Positions 17,716 through 27,110 of a DNA stretch of 64,000 nt are shown here, piece by piece. The notes under the pieces are model-generated. The model saw only the letters and a program-made list of their open reading frames with translations. It was not told the DNA's origin and searched no databases. The position numbers and the translations under genes were made by a program. Each line of letters starts with the position of its first letter. The stretch's first letter is position 1. This DNA comes from an alpha proteobacterium U9-1i (lineage in GTDB: Bacteria; Pseudomonadota; Alphaproteobacteria; Caulobacterales; Aquidulcibacteraceae), in the NCBI GenBank assembly GCA_000974665.1, contig BBSY01000001.1, forward strand, positions 186,001 to 250,000, written 5' to 3'.

Positions 17716-19326
17716 TTAAAACTCTTGCCAATCTTCTTCGGCGGACGGCTTCAGCGCGGTCGCGCCGCGCGTCGAATAGGCCCGTGTCGGCGCCGCCTTC
17801 GCGTGCATTGACGGCGGAAGCGTGCGCGCAGTCACGGGCGGGCGTTGTGTCGCAGTCGACGTCGCCGGATGCGGGGCGCCGATCTCGAACTTCGCCACCA
17901 ATTGCGTGAGGATTTCAGCCTCATGCGTCAGCGCGTGGCTGGCGGCGGTGCTCTCTTCCACCATCGCCGCATTCTGCTGCGTGGTTTGATCCATCTGATT
18001 GATTGCGGTGTTTACTTCGGTCAGCGCCGTGGATTGCTCCTGCGCCGAAGCCGAGATTTCGCCAACGAGGCCGCTGATTTCCGACACCTTGCTGACGATC
18101 TGACCGAGCGCATCACCCGTGCGATGGACGAGATCGACACCGGTTTCGACATGACGCGAGCTCTCCATGATGAGGCCCTTAATTTCCTTGGCGGCGTCTG
18201 ATGAACGTTGCGCCAGCGCGCGCACCTCGCTTGCGACCACCGCGAAGCCGCGGCCGGCCTCGCCCGCGCGCGCGGCTTCGACGCCGGCGTTGAGCGCCAA
18301 GAGATTCGTCTGGAAGGAAATCTCGTCAATGACGCCGATGATCTGCGAGATTTGCTTAGCCGAGCGCTCGATCTCACCCATGGCGGCGACCGCATGACCA
18401 ACGACCTCCCCGCTCCGCTGGGCATCGACCCGGGCAGCAGCGACGACGGAATTTGCTTGAGTCGAGCCGGACGCCGTCTTCTTCACGGTCGCCGTGATCT
18501 GGTCGAGCGCGGCTGCCGTTTCTTCCAGTGTCGCCGCCTGCTGTTCGGTACGGCGCGAGAGATCATCCGACGCCTGCGTGATCTCGTTGGCGCCGGATCG
18601 AATACCGCCCGCGTTGGTTGCGATCACCTTCATCGAATCTTGCAAAGTCGCCATCGCGTCGTTGAAGTCGGCGCGCAGCTTTTCGTATTCGCCGGGGAAA
18701 GGCTCGCTCAGCCGAAACGTCAGGTCGCCGGCGGCGAGCTTCGACAAGCCTTCGGCGACACCTGTCACGACGCGACGCTGCGCCTCTTCGGCGGCTTCGC
18801 GCTCCTGCTGGAGGCGCACGCGCTCGCGCTCCGATGCATCGAGGTAGACCGAGATGGCGAGATCCATGTCGATCAACGCCGCTTTCGTCAGAGCGGCGAG
18901 CGTTTCGGAGAGGTCATTTGTATCGACACGGCCAAACAAGCCGCGCTTCGCCGCTTTTGCTTCGACCACTTCGCGGATCAAGCTCTCGAGCATCAGCGCG
19001 TAGCCGCCAATGTACCATTTCGGCTCCAGGCCGATTCTTGCGTGGGTTTCGCCGATACGCTGAACGCTGGCGTAATAGTCGCTGCTGAAATCGCCACTCG
19101 CGATGCGCACCCAGTGGCGCGCTTGGGCGCCCTTCGCGGCGCCGATATGCTGCTCACCGGAGAAAAACTTGCTGACGGCCGGGACTTTGCGGACTTGTTC
19201 GTAGAAACGATCGAGCCCCGCTCCCAGCCCCTTCTCAATTGCCCCCTTGGCCCGCTGCAAAGCGCCGCGCGCGGCGGCATCCAAGCGTATGAATTCCAAT
19301 CGGTCTTTCAGCTGATCCGCGCTCAT
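17716..19326 (-). CDS. Globin-coupled soluble chemoreceptor (HemAT-like)
   Basis: 536-residue cytoplasmic receptor without transmembrane segments. Residues 1-160 are a protoglobin/globin-coupled sensor domain with IGETHARIGLEPKWYIGGYA; H95 is the likely proximal heme ligand. A linker with a HAMP-like RLSEPFPGEYEKLRADF part follows, then the MA signalling hairpin (EISFQTNLLALNAGVEAARA), and the protein ends EEDWQEF. Family knowledge points to oxygen (or other gas) sensing and aerotaxis. It lies 28 bases upstream of the porin and heads the cluster. Confidence 0.92.
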   Translation of the reverse strand: MSADQLKDRLEFIRLDAAARGALQRAKGAIEKGLGAGLDRFYEQVRKVPAVSKFFSGEQHIGAAKGAQARHWVRIASGDFSSDYYASVQRIGETHARIGLEPKWYIGGYALMLESLIREVVEAKAAKRGLFGRVDTNDLSETLAALTKAALIDMDLAISVYLDASERERVRLQQEREAAEEAQRRVVTGVAEGLSKLAAGDLTFRLSEPFPGEYEKLRADFNDAMATLQDSMKVIATNAGGIRSGANEITQASDDLSRRTEQQAATLEETAAALDQITATVKKTASGSTQANSVVAAARVDAQRSGEVVGHAVAAMGEIERSAKQISQIIGVIDEISFQTNLLALNAGVEAARAGEAGRGFAVVASEVRALAQRSSDAAKEIKGLIMESSRHVETGVDLVHRTGDALGQIVSKVSEISGLVGEISASAQEQSTALTEVNTAINQMDQTTQQNAAMVEESTAASHALTHEAEILTQLVAKFEIGAPHPATSTATQRPPVTARTLPPSMHAKAAPTRAYSTRGATALKPSAEEDWQEF

Positions 19327-19616
19327 GGCCGCCCCGAGGAAAATACCGGGCGCAACCTGCGCGTCGGTATCCCAATATTCGCGGCATGCGCTTAAGTCGT
19401 GGTAAATGCAGGATGGTTGATTTATCTAACAAAAGTTGCAAACAAAAGTCGTATTTCAAGTATTATTATGGCTACGCAGAACTGATGTCATATATGTACT
19501 AAATAGAACGGCATAATGCTTCTGCCATAGGCGGTGAGGCAGTTGAGCCAACTCAAGCATTTGGTGATTATATGCACGCGTAATTCGGGAAAATCACCCG
19601 GTAGGATTGCGTCCAA
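19327..19616. other. Divergent intergenic region, AT-rich
   Basis: 290 bp between the globin receptor (minus) and the Crp/Fnr regulator (plus). Bases 19395-19530 are clearly AT-rich compared with the surrounding coding DNA, as expected for divergent promoters of the chemotaxis cluster and the regulator. No gene is visible. TTGATTTATCTAAC at 19417-19430 has one good FNR-like half only. Confidence 0.5.
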
Positions 19617-20336
19617 GTGCCCAACCCCACTCCCAGAGCGCGCCGCCTCAGTCCGTCCTTCCCGGTTTCGGACATTGCCCGTAATCCGCTGTTTTTACTT
19701 GGTGAAGACTTAGCCTCTGGCCCAGCCAGCACGTCCGGTTACGGCCCCAACGCCATCATCGTGCGCGCCGGAGAAAACAACCGACTCGCCCACGTTGTTC
19801 AGGCCGGCTGGGCGTACCGTTATGAACGGCTCGAAGACGGGCGCCGCCAAATTCTTAACTTCCTCATCCCTGGCGACATCATCGACATCGAAGCGCTGAT
19901 GTTCCCCGGCGCGCCTGCGTCTTTCTCCGTACGCGCGCTCACCGAGCTCGATCTGCAAACATTCCCGGCGTCTGACTTGCGCGAAATGGCGGAACGATCC
20001 CCAGAGCAGCGTCACGCATTCGACGTCGCAGTGCGCTTACATCTGCGCGCATTGGGCGAGCGGCTCGTCGATATCGGACAACGCGGCGCGCCTGGCCGGC
20101 TCGCGCGCTTGTTCGCGGATTTGCACGATCGCCTCGCCGAGCGCGCGCTTGTCGGTCGCGACGGCGTGTTCGATCTCCCTGTAAGCCAAGATCACATTGC
20201 CGACGCACTCGGCATCACGCCGGTCCACGTGAACCGCACGTTGCGCTCTTTCCGCGCCGCGCAGCTGATCGAGATCGAACGCCGACGCGCCCGTATTCTA
20301 GACCGCGCCGCGCTCGACCGCATCGCTGCTGGCTAA
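19617..20336 (+). CDS. Crp/Fnr-family transcriptional regulator
   Basis: 239 residues from a GTG. A cyclic-nucleotide-binding beta-roll (about 45-135; VVQAGWAYRYERLEDGRRQI, FLIPGDIIDIEALM) is followed by a dimerisation helix and a winged HTH with LPVSQDHIADALGITPVHVN as the recognition region. The cysteines of classical Fnr [4Fe-4S] clusters are absent, so a direct iron-sulfur oxygen sensor is unlikely. It is divergent from the globin-coupled receptor gene, which it may control. The 3' end overlaps the convergent ABC/M1 gene by 4 bases. Confidence 0.88.
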   Translation: MPNPTPRARRLSPSFPVSDIARNPLFLLGEDLASGPASTSGYGPNAIIVRAGENNRLAHVVQAGWAYRYERLEDGRRQILNFLIPGDIIDIEALMFPGAPASFSVRALTELDLQTFPASDLREMAERSPEQRHAFDVAVRLHLRALGERLVDIGQRGAPGRLARLFADLHDRLAERALVGRDGVFDLPVSQDHIADALGITPVHVNRTLRSFRAAQLIEIERRRARILDRAALDRIAAG

Positions 20337-23300
20337 CTCGGCGGCGATGCGGCAGCGGCGCTGACCGCCTGAACGTTGTCGTCTGAGTTGCGATCGATGC
20401 GCTTGTTGTAAGGGTCGATCCCGGCGAAGCGGGGTTCGCGGTCCACGATAAGCTCAATTGTCTGCCGGCCGCGGCGAATCGGCCGTCGCTCCATCGCGAT
20501 AACATCCTCAGACGAGAAGGCTCCTTCGCCGGGCTCGGCGTTAAACACACCGATCTCGAAAGCTTCAGCCAGCGGCGCTTCCGTTTCCGCGCCCTCGCCA
20601 TCAGCATAGAGCTTGCGCGCCTCCACCACCATGGAAACATCCCAGCGTCCGTCAGCGCGACGCGCGGTCGAGGCTTCGACGACGCGTGCGTCATAGAGCG
20701 TGATACGCTCAAATAGGTCCGTGATCAGCGCATCATGTTCGGGTCCGGCTTCCTCTCGCAGGATACGGAGAAAATCGCTCGAACGTGGATACGGGGCGCC
20801 GCGGAAGCTGAAGTCCGTCAGCAGACGCTGCATCGAGCGATTGACGACATCCTCCCCGACCTCACTGCGCAGGAAGTACATCACCACGCCGCCTTTGCGA
20901 TAATGGATGTACCCCTGGTTCTCGACGCGGTTGAGCGGCAGTTCTTCAACCACCTCGCCGCCGCGCGAACGCAGATAATTGTCGAGCTCGTAACGGAGGA
21001 AGCGCCGCACCTGATCGGGGCCAAGGATTTCCTCCATCACCAGCAGAGCCGAGTAGGAAGCAAACGTCTCCGACAGCATGGTCGAGCCCTGCTGGTCGCC
21101 GCCGATCAATTGGTGCGCCCACCATTGGTGAGCGACTTCGTGTGCGGTGACGTAAGTGACGTAGTCGATACGGTCGGTCTCACGCGCGGCCTGGGCATCG
21201 TCAAAGCGAGCGATGAAGCCGATTGCTTCGGAATAAGGCACCGTGTTCGCGAAGGCCTGCGCAAACGTGGCGTAGCCTGGGAATTCCAGAATACGCATCT
21301 GCCGGAACTGGTACGGCGAAAATTCGCGCGTGAACACGTCGAACGACACCTTCATCGCTCGCATCATCCGCTCGATATTGTATTCGTGGCGACGGTCGTA
21401 ATAGACCTCCAACGCGACGTCGTTCCAGTTATCTCGCGCTATTTCGTAGTGAGCGGATTGGATCGAGAAGAAGTGCAAAATCGGCGCATCCGTTCGGAAA
21501 TGGACGGTTCGGCGGCCATTTGCGGTTTCATCGGACACTGTGTAACCGGGCGCGATCGGCGTCTGGCCGGCGTCAGTTGAAACCGTGATGTCGGCATTCA
21601 CCCAATCGGCGTCGTGGCGCAGGTAGTTGAAACCGCGCGCGGTTTCATCCTCGAGCCGCGCCATCCGCAAATCCTCCGGCAGCCCGTACTTCCGCCGCAG
21701 GTTGCGATCCTGAAGCAGGCTGCCGCGATCGAAGCCCATGAGCGGCGCGAGCGCGCGATCATTGATGAACGAGCCGTTGTCGTTGATCTGGGTCAGCACA
21801 TTGCTGTTGCGGAAGCCCTCATAGCCATAGCGCGTCGAGAACCGAATCTCGCGGCGCTCCCCCGGCTGCATCGGCTGCGACAACGTCCATATCTGGAATG
21901 GAAACGAAGGCGTTTCGTCAGCGAAGTCGCGCTCTACCGTCGCGCCGTCGATCTCAACATTCACCAATTCCAAATCCTGCGGCCACAACAAATGGATCTG
22001 CGTGAGGGGCGCGCCAGTTCGATTTTCGATCTGATAGGCGCCCTGCGCCTCCGCGCGATGTTCGCTCGGATACAAATCAACGCGCAGCGTGACGTCGGTG
22101 ACCTTGGGCTGCGGCGCGGTTTCGTATTGGAGCAGAGCGCGCTCCATGTCCGCCTGCCAACGCTCGCCGGCGAGGTTCGACCGATAATCGTTGAGGACAT
22201 TGGTGTTGTAGTAAATCCAACCGCCAACGCCCGCGAATGCGAGCACCAACAAACCGGCGAAGGCGCCCGCGACGCCAGACAATCGTCGAGGCAGCATGCG
22301 CAAGCGCGGCATGAGCCGCGTATCGCCGCCACGCCGCCAAAGCGAGTAGGCGAGCACGACGAGCAGCAGCGCGAAGATCGACCAATAAGCCTGGAACCAC
22401 GCGGCGCCGATCCAATAATGCCCTTGGTCGTTCATCTCAGACAGCGGCGAATTTGGGTAACCGGCGTAAATGTAAATGTTGTGGTCAAAGCCCATCTGGC
22501 CGGCCACCATGGTGACGATCAGGTAGACGATCATCAGACCCCAGCCGATGAATTTGTGCGGCGAGATGGCCTGGAAGAACACCGCAAGCGCGGCGATGGC
22601 GAAGCAAAACACCAAGGACGGCGCGGCGTACCAGAAGAAATATTCGTGCAGGTTGAACTGCGTGAAGCCTTTCAGCGCTTGCACAAGCACCGCGGCAGCG
22701 ACGCTGACGCCGATACTCGCCGCCAGCACGATCAACAGTGCAAGCACCTTCGGCGTCACGAATGTCCAATCCGGCGCCGGCGTGGAATCGACGATTTCGT
22801 GCAGCCGCTTTTCGCGATCGCGCCAAACGAGCTCGCCCGCATAATAGGTTGCGATGATGACGGGGATGATCGTGAACGAGCCGAGCAACGTCTGCGCCAT
22901 AACCAGGGTGACGGGATAGATCGTGGTACTCCCCGGCCCGCCTTCGTCGGCGAACCAAAGAGAACCGCCGGCATTGAACAGGCCCACGCCCATCAGCACG
23001 ATGAAGGCGGGGCTCGTCAGCACATAGGCCGCTTCAAACCGCGCGCGCGCCCAAACTTGGCGTAGCGCCGTCGCGAAACCGAAATTGCGGCGCGAGGGCG
23101 CTGCGAGCGTCGTCGCGATGGGCGTCTCCGCCTCGGGCTTTTCCTTGCGGGCCAACTTCGCCGCGCGGGTGGAAAAGCTGAACATGAAATACGCCGCGAC
23201 CAACGCCGCCACGGAGACGGCGCCCCAGATGGCGCGGTTTGCGAGGTAGGTCTCCGAGATCGGAATGAGCTGCGTATTGCGGTCGGACGCAGTCCAGTAG

Positions 23301-23959
23301 CGCGTCTCCTGGAACAGCGCGCCGAGCCCATACGGCTCCAGCAGCGCCGTCATTTCTTCGTGTTGCGGTCGATTGAACATCGCGCTCATCACCACGTAGA
23401 GCACGAGAAAGCCGATCAGACCGAGATAACTCGCCATGATCGAGCGCGTCGCAGTCGCCAGCGCAAAGAACAGAGCTGCGCACATGAGCAGGGTCGGCGC
23501 GCCGGCGATCAGAAAGCCGTAGACGTAGTGCCAGAGCACGAACGGCCCGAAGCGCTCCGGATCGAGCCACGGCATCAGCGAGCCGATCATCATCGACAGC
23601 GGGATGGCCAGCAGCACGATCAGGCTGGCGATAAACGCGCCAACGAAACGGCCGAACAGATAGTCGAATTTCTTGATGCGTGTGGCGTGCAGGATCGGAC
23701 CGAAGCCCGTCTCCCAATCGCGGATCACAACATTGGCGACGAACGCCACTACCGCGAACTGCGCGAACACCGCCATGATGCCGATGGTCTGCGTGATGGC
23801 GAAGGGGCTATTCTTGTGGGCGTTGCCAACGGCGCCAATCTGCAGCGTGTCCCCTGTCGTGGCGATAAAGCCCATCAGGAAAAACAGCAGAAACGTGATC
23901 CAGAGAACCGGGCTTTTGAGTTGATAGCGCAGCTCAAACGACGCGACTTGACCAAACAT
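20333..23959 (-). CDS. ABC transporter permease fused to M1-family aminopeptidase
   Basis: 1208 residues. The N-terminal half has two sets of about six transmembrane helices of ABC-2 permease type (first at about 15-35). A single helix near 570-590 (AGAFAGLLVLAFAGVGGWIY) then leads to an extracytoplasmic M1 gluzincin domain with the zinc motif HEVAH at 940-944 and the third ligand probably E964. The GAMEN motif of classical M1 enzymes is not obvious. Such fusions are known in Caulobacterales but their substrate is not established. GGAG stands 8 bases before the ATG, overlapping the end of the ATPase gene. The pair probably exports or processes peptides at the cell surface. Confidence 0.9.
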   Translation of the reverse strand: MFGQVASFELRYQLKSPVLWITFLLFFLMGFIATTGDTLQIGAVGNAHKNSPFAITQTIGIMAVFAQFAVVAFVANVVIRDWETGFGPILHATRIKKFDYLFGRFVGAFIASLIVLLAIPLSMMIGSLMPWLDPERFGPFVLWHYVYGFLIAGAPTLLMCAALFFALATATRSIMASYLGLIGFLVLYVVMSAMFNRPQHEEMTALLEPYGLGALFQETRYWTASDRNTQLIPISETYLANRAIWGAVSVAALVAAYFMFSFSTRAAKLARKEKPEAETPIATTLAAPSRRNFGFATALRQVWARARFEAAYVLTSPAFIVLMGVGLFNAGGSLWFADEGGPGSTTIYPVTLVMAQTLLGSFTIIPVIIATYYAGELVWRDREKRLHEIVDSTPAPDWTFVTPKVLALLIVLAASIGVSVAAAVLVQALKGFTQFNLHEYFFWYAAPSLVFCFAIAALAVFFQAISPHKFIGWGLMIVYLIVTMVAGQMGFDHNIYIYAGYPNSPLSEMNDQGHYWIGAAWFQAYWSIFALLLVVLAYSLWRRGGDTRLMPRLRMLPRRLSGVAGAFAGLLVLAFAGVGGWIYYNTNVLNDYRSNLAGERWQADMERALLQYETAPQPKVTDVTLRVDLYPSEHRAEAQGAYQIENRTGAPLTQIHLLWPQDLELVNVEIDGATVERDFADETPSFPFQIWTLSQPMQPGERREIRFSTRYGYEGFRNSNVLTQINDNGSFINDRALAPLMGFDRGSLLQDRNLRRKYGLPEDLRMARLEDETARGFNYLRHDADWVNADITVSTDAGQTPIAPGYTVSDETANGRRTVHFRTDAPILHFFSIQSAHYEIARDNWNDVALEVYYDRRHEYNIERMMRAMKVSFDVFTREFSPYQFRQMRILEFPGYATFAQAFANTVPYSEAIGFIARFDDAQAARETDRIDYVTYVTAHEVAHQWWAHQLIGGDQQGSTMLSETFASYSALLVMEEILGPDQVRRFLRYELDNYLRSRGGEVVEELPLNRVENQGYIHYRKGGVVMYFLRSEVGEDVVNRSMQRLLTDFSFRGAPYPRSSDFLRILREEAGPEHDALITDLFERITLYDARVVEASTARRADGRWDVSMVVEARKLYADGEGAETEAPLAEAFEIGVFNAEPGEGAFSSEDVIAMERRPIRRGRQTIELIVDREPRFAGIDPYNKRIDRNSDDNVQAVSAAAASPPS

Positions 23960-23973
23960 TGGGGGCGCTCCGC

Positions 23974-24849
23974 TCAGGCCGCGCGCGAGGCGACGAGGGT
24001 GGAGAAATAGACGTCCTCAAGCCCGCCTTCGACGGCCGCGAAATCCGCGCTGGGTTGCGTCGGAGACAAAACGTGGATCACGGTGCGCCCGGCGACGAGG
24101 CGTTCGGAGATCACGGTGTAGCTGTTGCGCGCGTCTTCCAGCGCTTCGCGGGCGATTGTCGCGCGCCACACTTTGCCTTGCATCTCTCGACGGAGGTCTT
24201 CCGGCGCGCCTTGGCGAACGACTTTGCCCCCGGCGAGAATCGCCATGCTGCGGCAGAGTTGCGCGACATCTTCGACAATGTGAGTGGAGAGGATCACAAC
24301 AACGTCGTCGCCGATCGCAGCGAGTAGGTTGAGGAAGCGGTTGCGCTCCTCGGGATCGAGGCCCGCCGTCGGCTCATCGACGATGACCAGTTTCGGCTGA
24401 CCGAGCAGTGCTTGCGCAATACCGAAACGCTGCCGCATGCCTCCCGAAAAGCCGGACAGCGCCTTCTTGCGCACCTTCCACAAGTTCACTTGATTCAGCA
24501 GCCCGTGCACCGCATCGCGCCGCTCCTTGCCGTTGGTGATGCCCTTCAGCACGGCCAAGTGATCAAGCATCGCCTCGGCGGTGACGCGCGGATACACGCC
24601 GAAATCCTGCGGCAAATAACCCAACGTCTGGCGCAATTTCTCGGGCTGACGGACCACATCGATGTCGCCGAACTGCACCTTGCCGGCGGTTGGCGTCTGC
24701 AGTGTCGCCACCACCCGCATCAGCGTGGACTTGCCTGCCCCGTTCGGACCAAGCAGCCCGAACATGCCCGTGCCAATGCTCAGCGAGACGTCGTTTAGAG
24801 CGAGGACGCCGTTCGGGTACTTGTGGGTGAGATTTTCGATCTGAAGCAT
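23974..24849 (-). CDS. ABC transporter ATP-binding protein
   Basis: 291-residue ATPase with Walker A GPNGAGKST (34-42), Q-loop GYLPQDFGVYP, signature FSGGMRQRFG, Walker B KLVIVDEPTAGLD and switch histidine in ILSTHIVED. The C-terminal 70 residues form the small extra domain seen in ABC-2 exporters. The gene is immediately upstream (14 bases) of the permease/M1 fusion and surely energises it. Confidence 0.93.
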   Translation of the reverse strand: MLQIENLTHKYPNGVLALNDVSLSIGTGMFGLLGPNGAGKSTLMRVVATLQTPTAGKVQFGDIDVVRQPEKLRQTLGYLPQDFGVYPRVTAEAMLDHLAVLKGITNGKERRDAVHGLLNQVNLWKVRKKALSGFSGGMRQRFGIAQALLGQPKLVIVDEPTAGLDPEERNRFLNLLAAIGDDVVVILSTHIVEDVAQLCRSMAILAGGKVVRQGAPEDLRREMQGKVWRATIAREALEDARNSYTVISERLVAGRTVIHVLSPTQPSADFAAVEGGLEDVYFSTLVASRAA

Positions 24850-24950
24850 GGCCGCCCCCGCGGGGACCGCCCGTCCCCGTATCGATAATCAATAAATCGA
24901 CAACGAGGTCAAGGCCAGGGCCGCCCGTCGCGGCCTGGTGGCGGCTCGTC

Positions 24951-27002
24951 TCAGGCTCGTTTCCAAGCCGAGCGCGCGCGAGCCGCGAGGTCCACGTGAG
25001 GCAGGGGCCCGCGCGGTTCGAGGTCGCGTTCCCGGACGGAGGGGCTCCACGCCACCTGCTCAAAATGCGGCAGGATGGCCGAAGGGATGAAGCGGGTGCG
25101 GATCGCGAACACGTTCTTGTCGCCGTACTTGGTCTGCTGCGTCACGTAGAAACGCTGCGGCGTGATGATGCGCAGATCATCCTTGGCGCGCGTCATCGCG
25201 ACATAGAGCAAGCGCCGCTCCTCCTCGATGTCGGCGTTTGAGCCCGTGCCGAGATCGGACGGAATGCATCCATCAACAGCGTTCAGCACGAACACGTTCT
25301 TCCATTCTTGCCCCTTTGCCGAATGGATCGTCGAGAGGATCAGGAAGTCGTCGTCGCGGTGCGGCACGCCGCTTTCGTCGCTCGTTGACTGGGGCGGATC
25401 GAGCGTAAGATCGGTGAGGAAATCATCGCGCGAAGCGCGCGCTCCCCCGATGGTGAGCAATTGTTCGATGTCGCCTTTACGCGCGCGCGCGTCGTCGTAG
25501 CGTTCTTCCAGCAATGGCAAGTACCAAGCAACAGCCGCATCGAGTTCGCCCGGCCACAGCTTATCGGCGGCGGCCTTTGAAACGAGTTCCGCCAGCCCGT
25601 CCCACGCTTCGCGCGCTTGCGCCGGCCCGGCGATGCCGGCGATCGCCCGTGCGGCCCCGCCATCATTGGCGGCGTCCAGCACCTTGCCAGCCTTTGCCGG
25701 ACCGACGCCCGGCACCAGCTGGAGCGTTCGAAACCCAGCAAGCCGATCATTCGGATTTTGCAGCCAGCGAATCAGCGCCACGAGGTCCTTCACGTGCGCT
25801 GCTTCGAGGAACTTCAAACCACCGAACTTTAGAAATGGAATGTCGCGGCGATTGAGCTCCAACTCCAATTGCGCGCTTGCATCGGCGGCGCGGAAAAGCA
25901 CCGCTTGTTGCTTCAGCTCGAGCCCCTCTTCGCGCGCCTCCAGCACGCAATCGGCCACGTAGCGTGCCTGATCCGCTTCGTCGCGCACACTAACCAGTTT
26001 CGGTTTGCCACCGCCTATACGCGACGTGCGCAAATTCTTGGAAAATCGCTCATCGGCGAGATCAATCACTGCATTCGACGCCGCGAGGATCGGCGCGGTG
26101 GATCGATAATTCTCTTCCAATGTCACAATATCGGCAGGCGGTGTGAATGCCCTCGGAAAGTCCAGAATATTGCGCACCGTCGCGGCGCGGAAGGAATAGA
26201 TCGATTGCGCATCGTCACCGACAACCGTAAGGCCGCGCCCGTCCGGCTTCAGCGCTGACAATATTCGCGCCTGCAAACGGTTGGTGTCCTGATATTCGTC
26301 CACCAGAACATGATCGAAACGCGCACCAATCTCCGCCGCGATTGCCGGCTCTTCCATCATGCCGGCCCAATAGAACAAGAGATCGTCGTAATCGAGAACG
26401 CCCTGCTCCTGCTTAGTGGCGACATACGCCTCGAACAGTTTCGTCAGCTCTTCGGGCCATTGCCGGCACCAAGGAAATGTCTCCGCCAGCACCGCGTCGA
26501 TCTTTTCATCGGCGTTGATCGTCCGCGAATAGATGGAAAGGCACGTGCTCTTCATCGGAAAGCGTTTGACGCTCTGCGTGAAGCCAAGCTCGTGACGCAC
26601 GAGCCCCATCAAATCAGCGGAATCCGCGCGGTCGTGGATGGTAAAGTCCGCGCTCAGGCCGATGACGGGCGCCAGTTCCCGCAGTAAACGCGCGCCAATC
26701 GCGTGAAATGTCCCCGCCCATGGCAACGCCACGTCACCAGCCAGTCCAAGCTCGCGCTGCGCAGTCGCCGCGACACGTTTCGCCATTTCGTTGGCGGCGC
26801 GGCGCGAGAACGTGAGCATGAGAATCCGCGAAGGGTCGACGCCGTCGCGCAACAACCGCGCCACGCGCGAGGCCAACGTCTTGGTTTTGCCGGAGCCCGC
26901 GCCCGCAATCACCAGCAACGGCCCATCGCCGTGCTCTACCGCGCGCAATTGCGCGTCGTTCAAATCCGCGAACGCCGCCGCTTCTGCGTTGATTCGGCCC
27001 AT
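24951..27002 (-). CDS. UvrD/Rep/PcrA-like ATP-dependent DNA helicase
   Basis: 683-residue superfamily 1A 3'-5' helicase. Motif I IAGAGSGKT (32-40), motif Ia LMLTFSRRAANEM, motif II VLVDEYQDTN, motif III VVGDDAQSIYSFRAA, motif IV LEENYRS, motif V STIHSAKGQEW and motif VI RLLYVAMTRAKDDL are all present. It is shorter than UvrD (about 720) and could be a second PcrA/Rep-type enzyme for repair or replication restart. It is a single gene, with about 100 bp to the ABC ATPase. Confidence 0.9.
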   Translation of the reverse strand: MGRINAEAAAFADLNDAQLRAVEHGDGPLLVIAGAGSGKTKTLASRVARLLRDGVDPSRILMLTFSRRAANEMAKRVAATAQRELGLAGDVALPWAGTFHAIGARLLRELAPVIGLSADFTIHDRADSADLMGLVRHELGFTQSVKRFPMKSTCLSIYSRTINADEKIDAVLAETFPWCRQWPEELTKLFEAYVATKQEQGVLDYDDLLFYWAGMMEEPAIAAEIGARFDHVLVDEYQDTNRLQARILSALKPDGRGLTVVGDDAQSIYSFRAATVRNILDFPRAFTPPADIVTLEENYRSTAPILAASNAVIDLADERFSKNLRTSRIGGGKPKLVSVRDEADQARYVADCVLEAREEGLELKQQAVLFRAADASAQLELELNRRDIPFLKFGGLKFLEAAHVKDLVALIRWLQNPNDRLAGFRTLQLVPGVGPAKAGKVLDAANDGGAARAIAGIAGPAQAREAWDGLAELVSKAAADKLWPGELDAAVAWYLPLLEERYDDARARKGDIEQLLTIGGARASRDDFLTDLTLDPPQSTSDESGVPHRDDDFLILSTIHSAKGQEWKNVFVLNAVDGCIPSDLGTGSNADIEEERRLLYVAMTRAKDDLRIITPQRFYVTQQTKYGDKNVFAIRTRFIPSAILPHFEQVAWSPSVRERDLEPRGPLPHVDLAARARSAWKRA

Positions 27003-27110
27003 CGCCTGAAGCGACCATGTTTCGGCTTTGTTCGCAAGGCGCGCACCTCACGCCGCGATAGTCTCGACGCAGCGCCGCGCGACGCCCAAGATCGCAGCGG
27101 AGGATAATCC

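Noticed and set aside
18208-19395. 395-codon plus-strand frame opposite the globin receptor
   Set aside because: Shadow frame without recognisable domains.
19417-19430. FNR-box-like sequence between the globin receptor and the Crp/Fnr gene
   Set aside because: Only the TTGAT half matches; the other half does not fit ATCAA.
21614-23065. Long plus-strand open frame opposite the ABC/M1 gene
   Set aside because: Antisense shadow caused by high GC; the minus strand encodes clear permease and peptidase domains.
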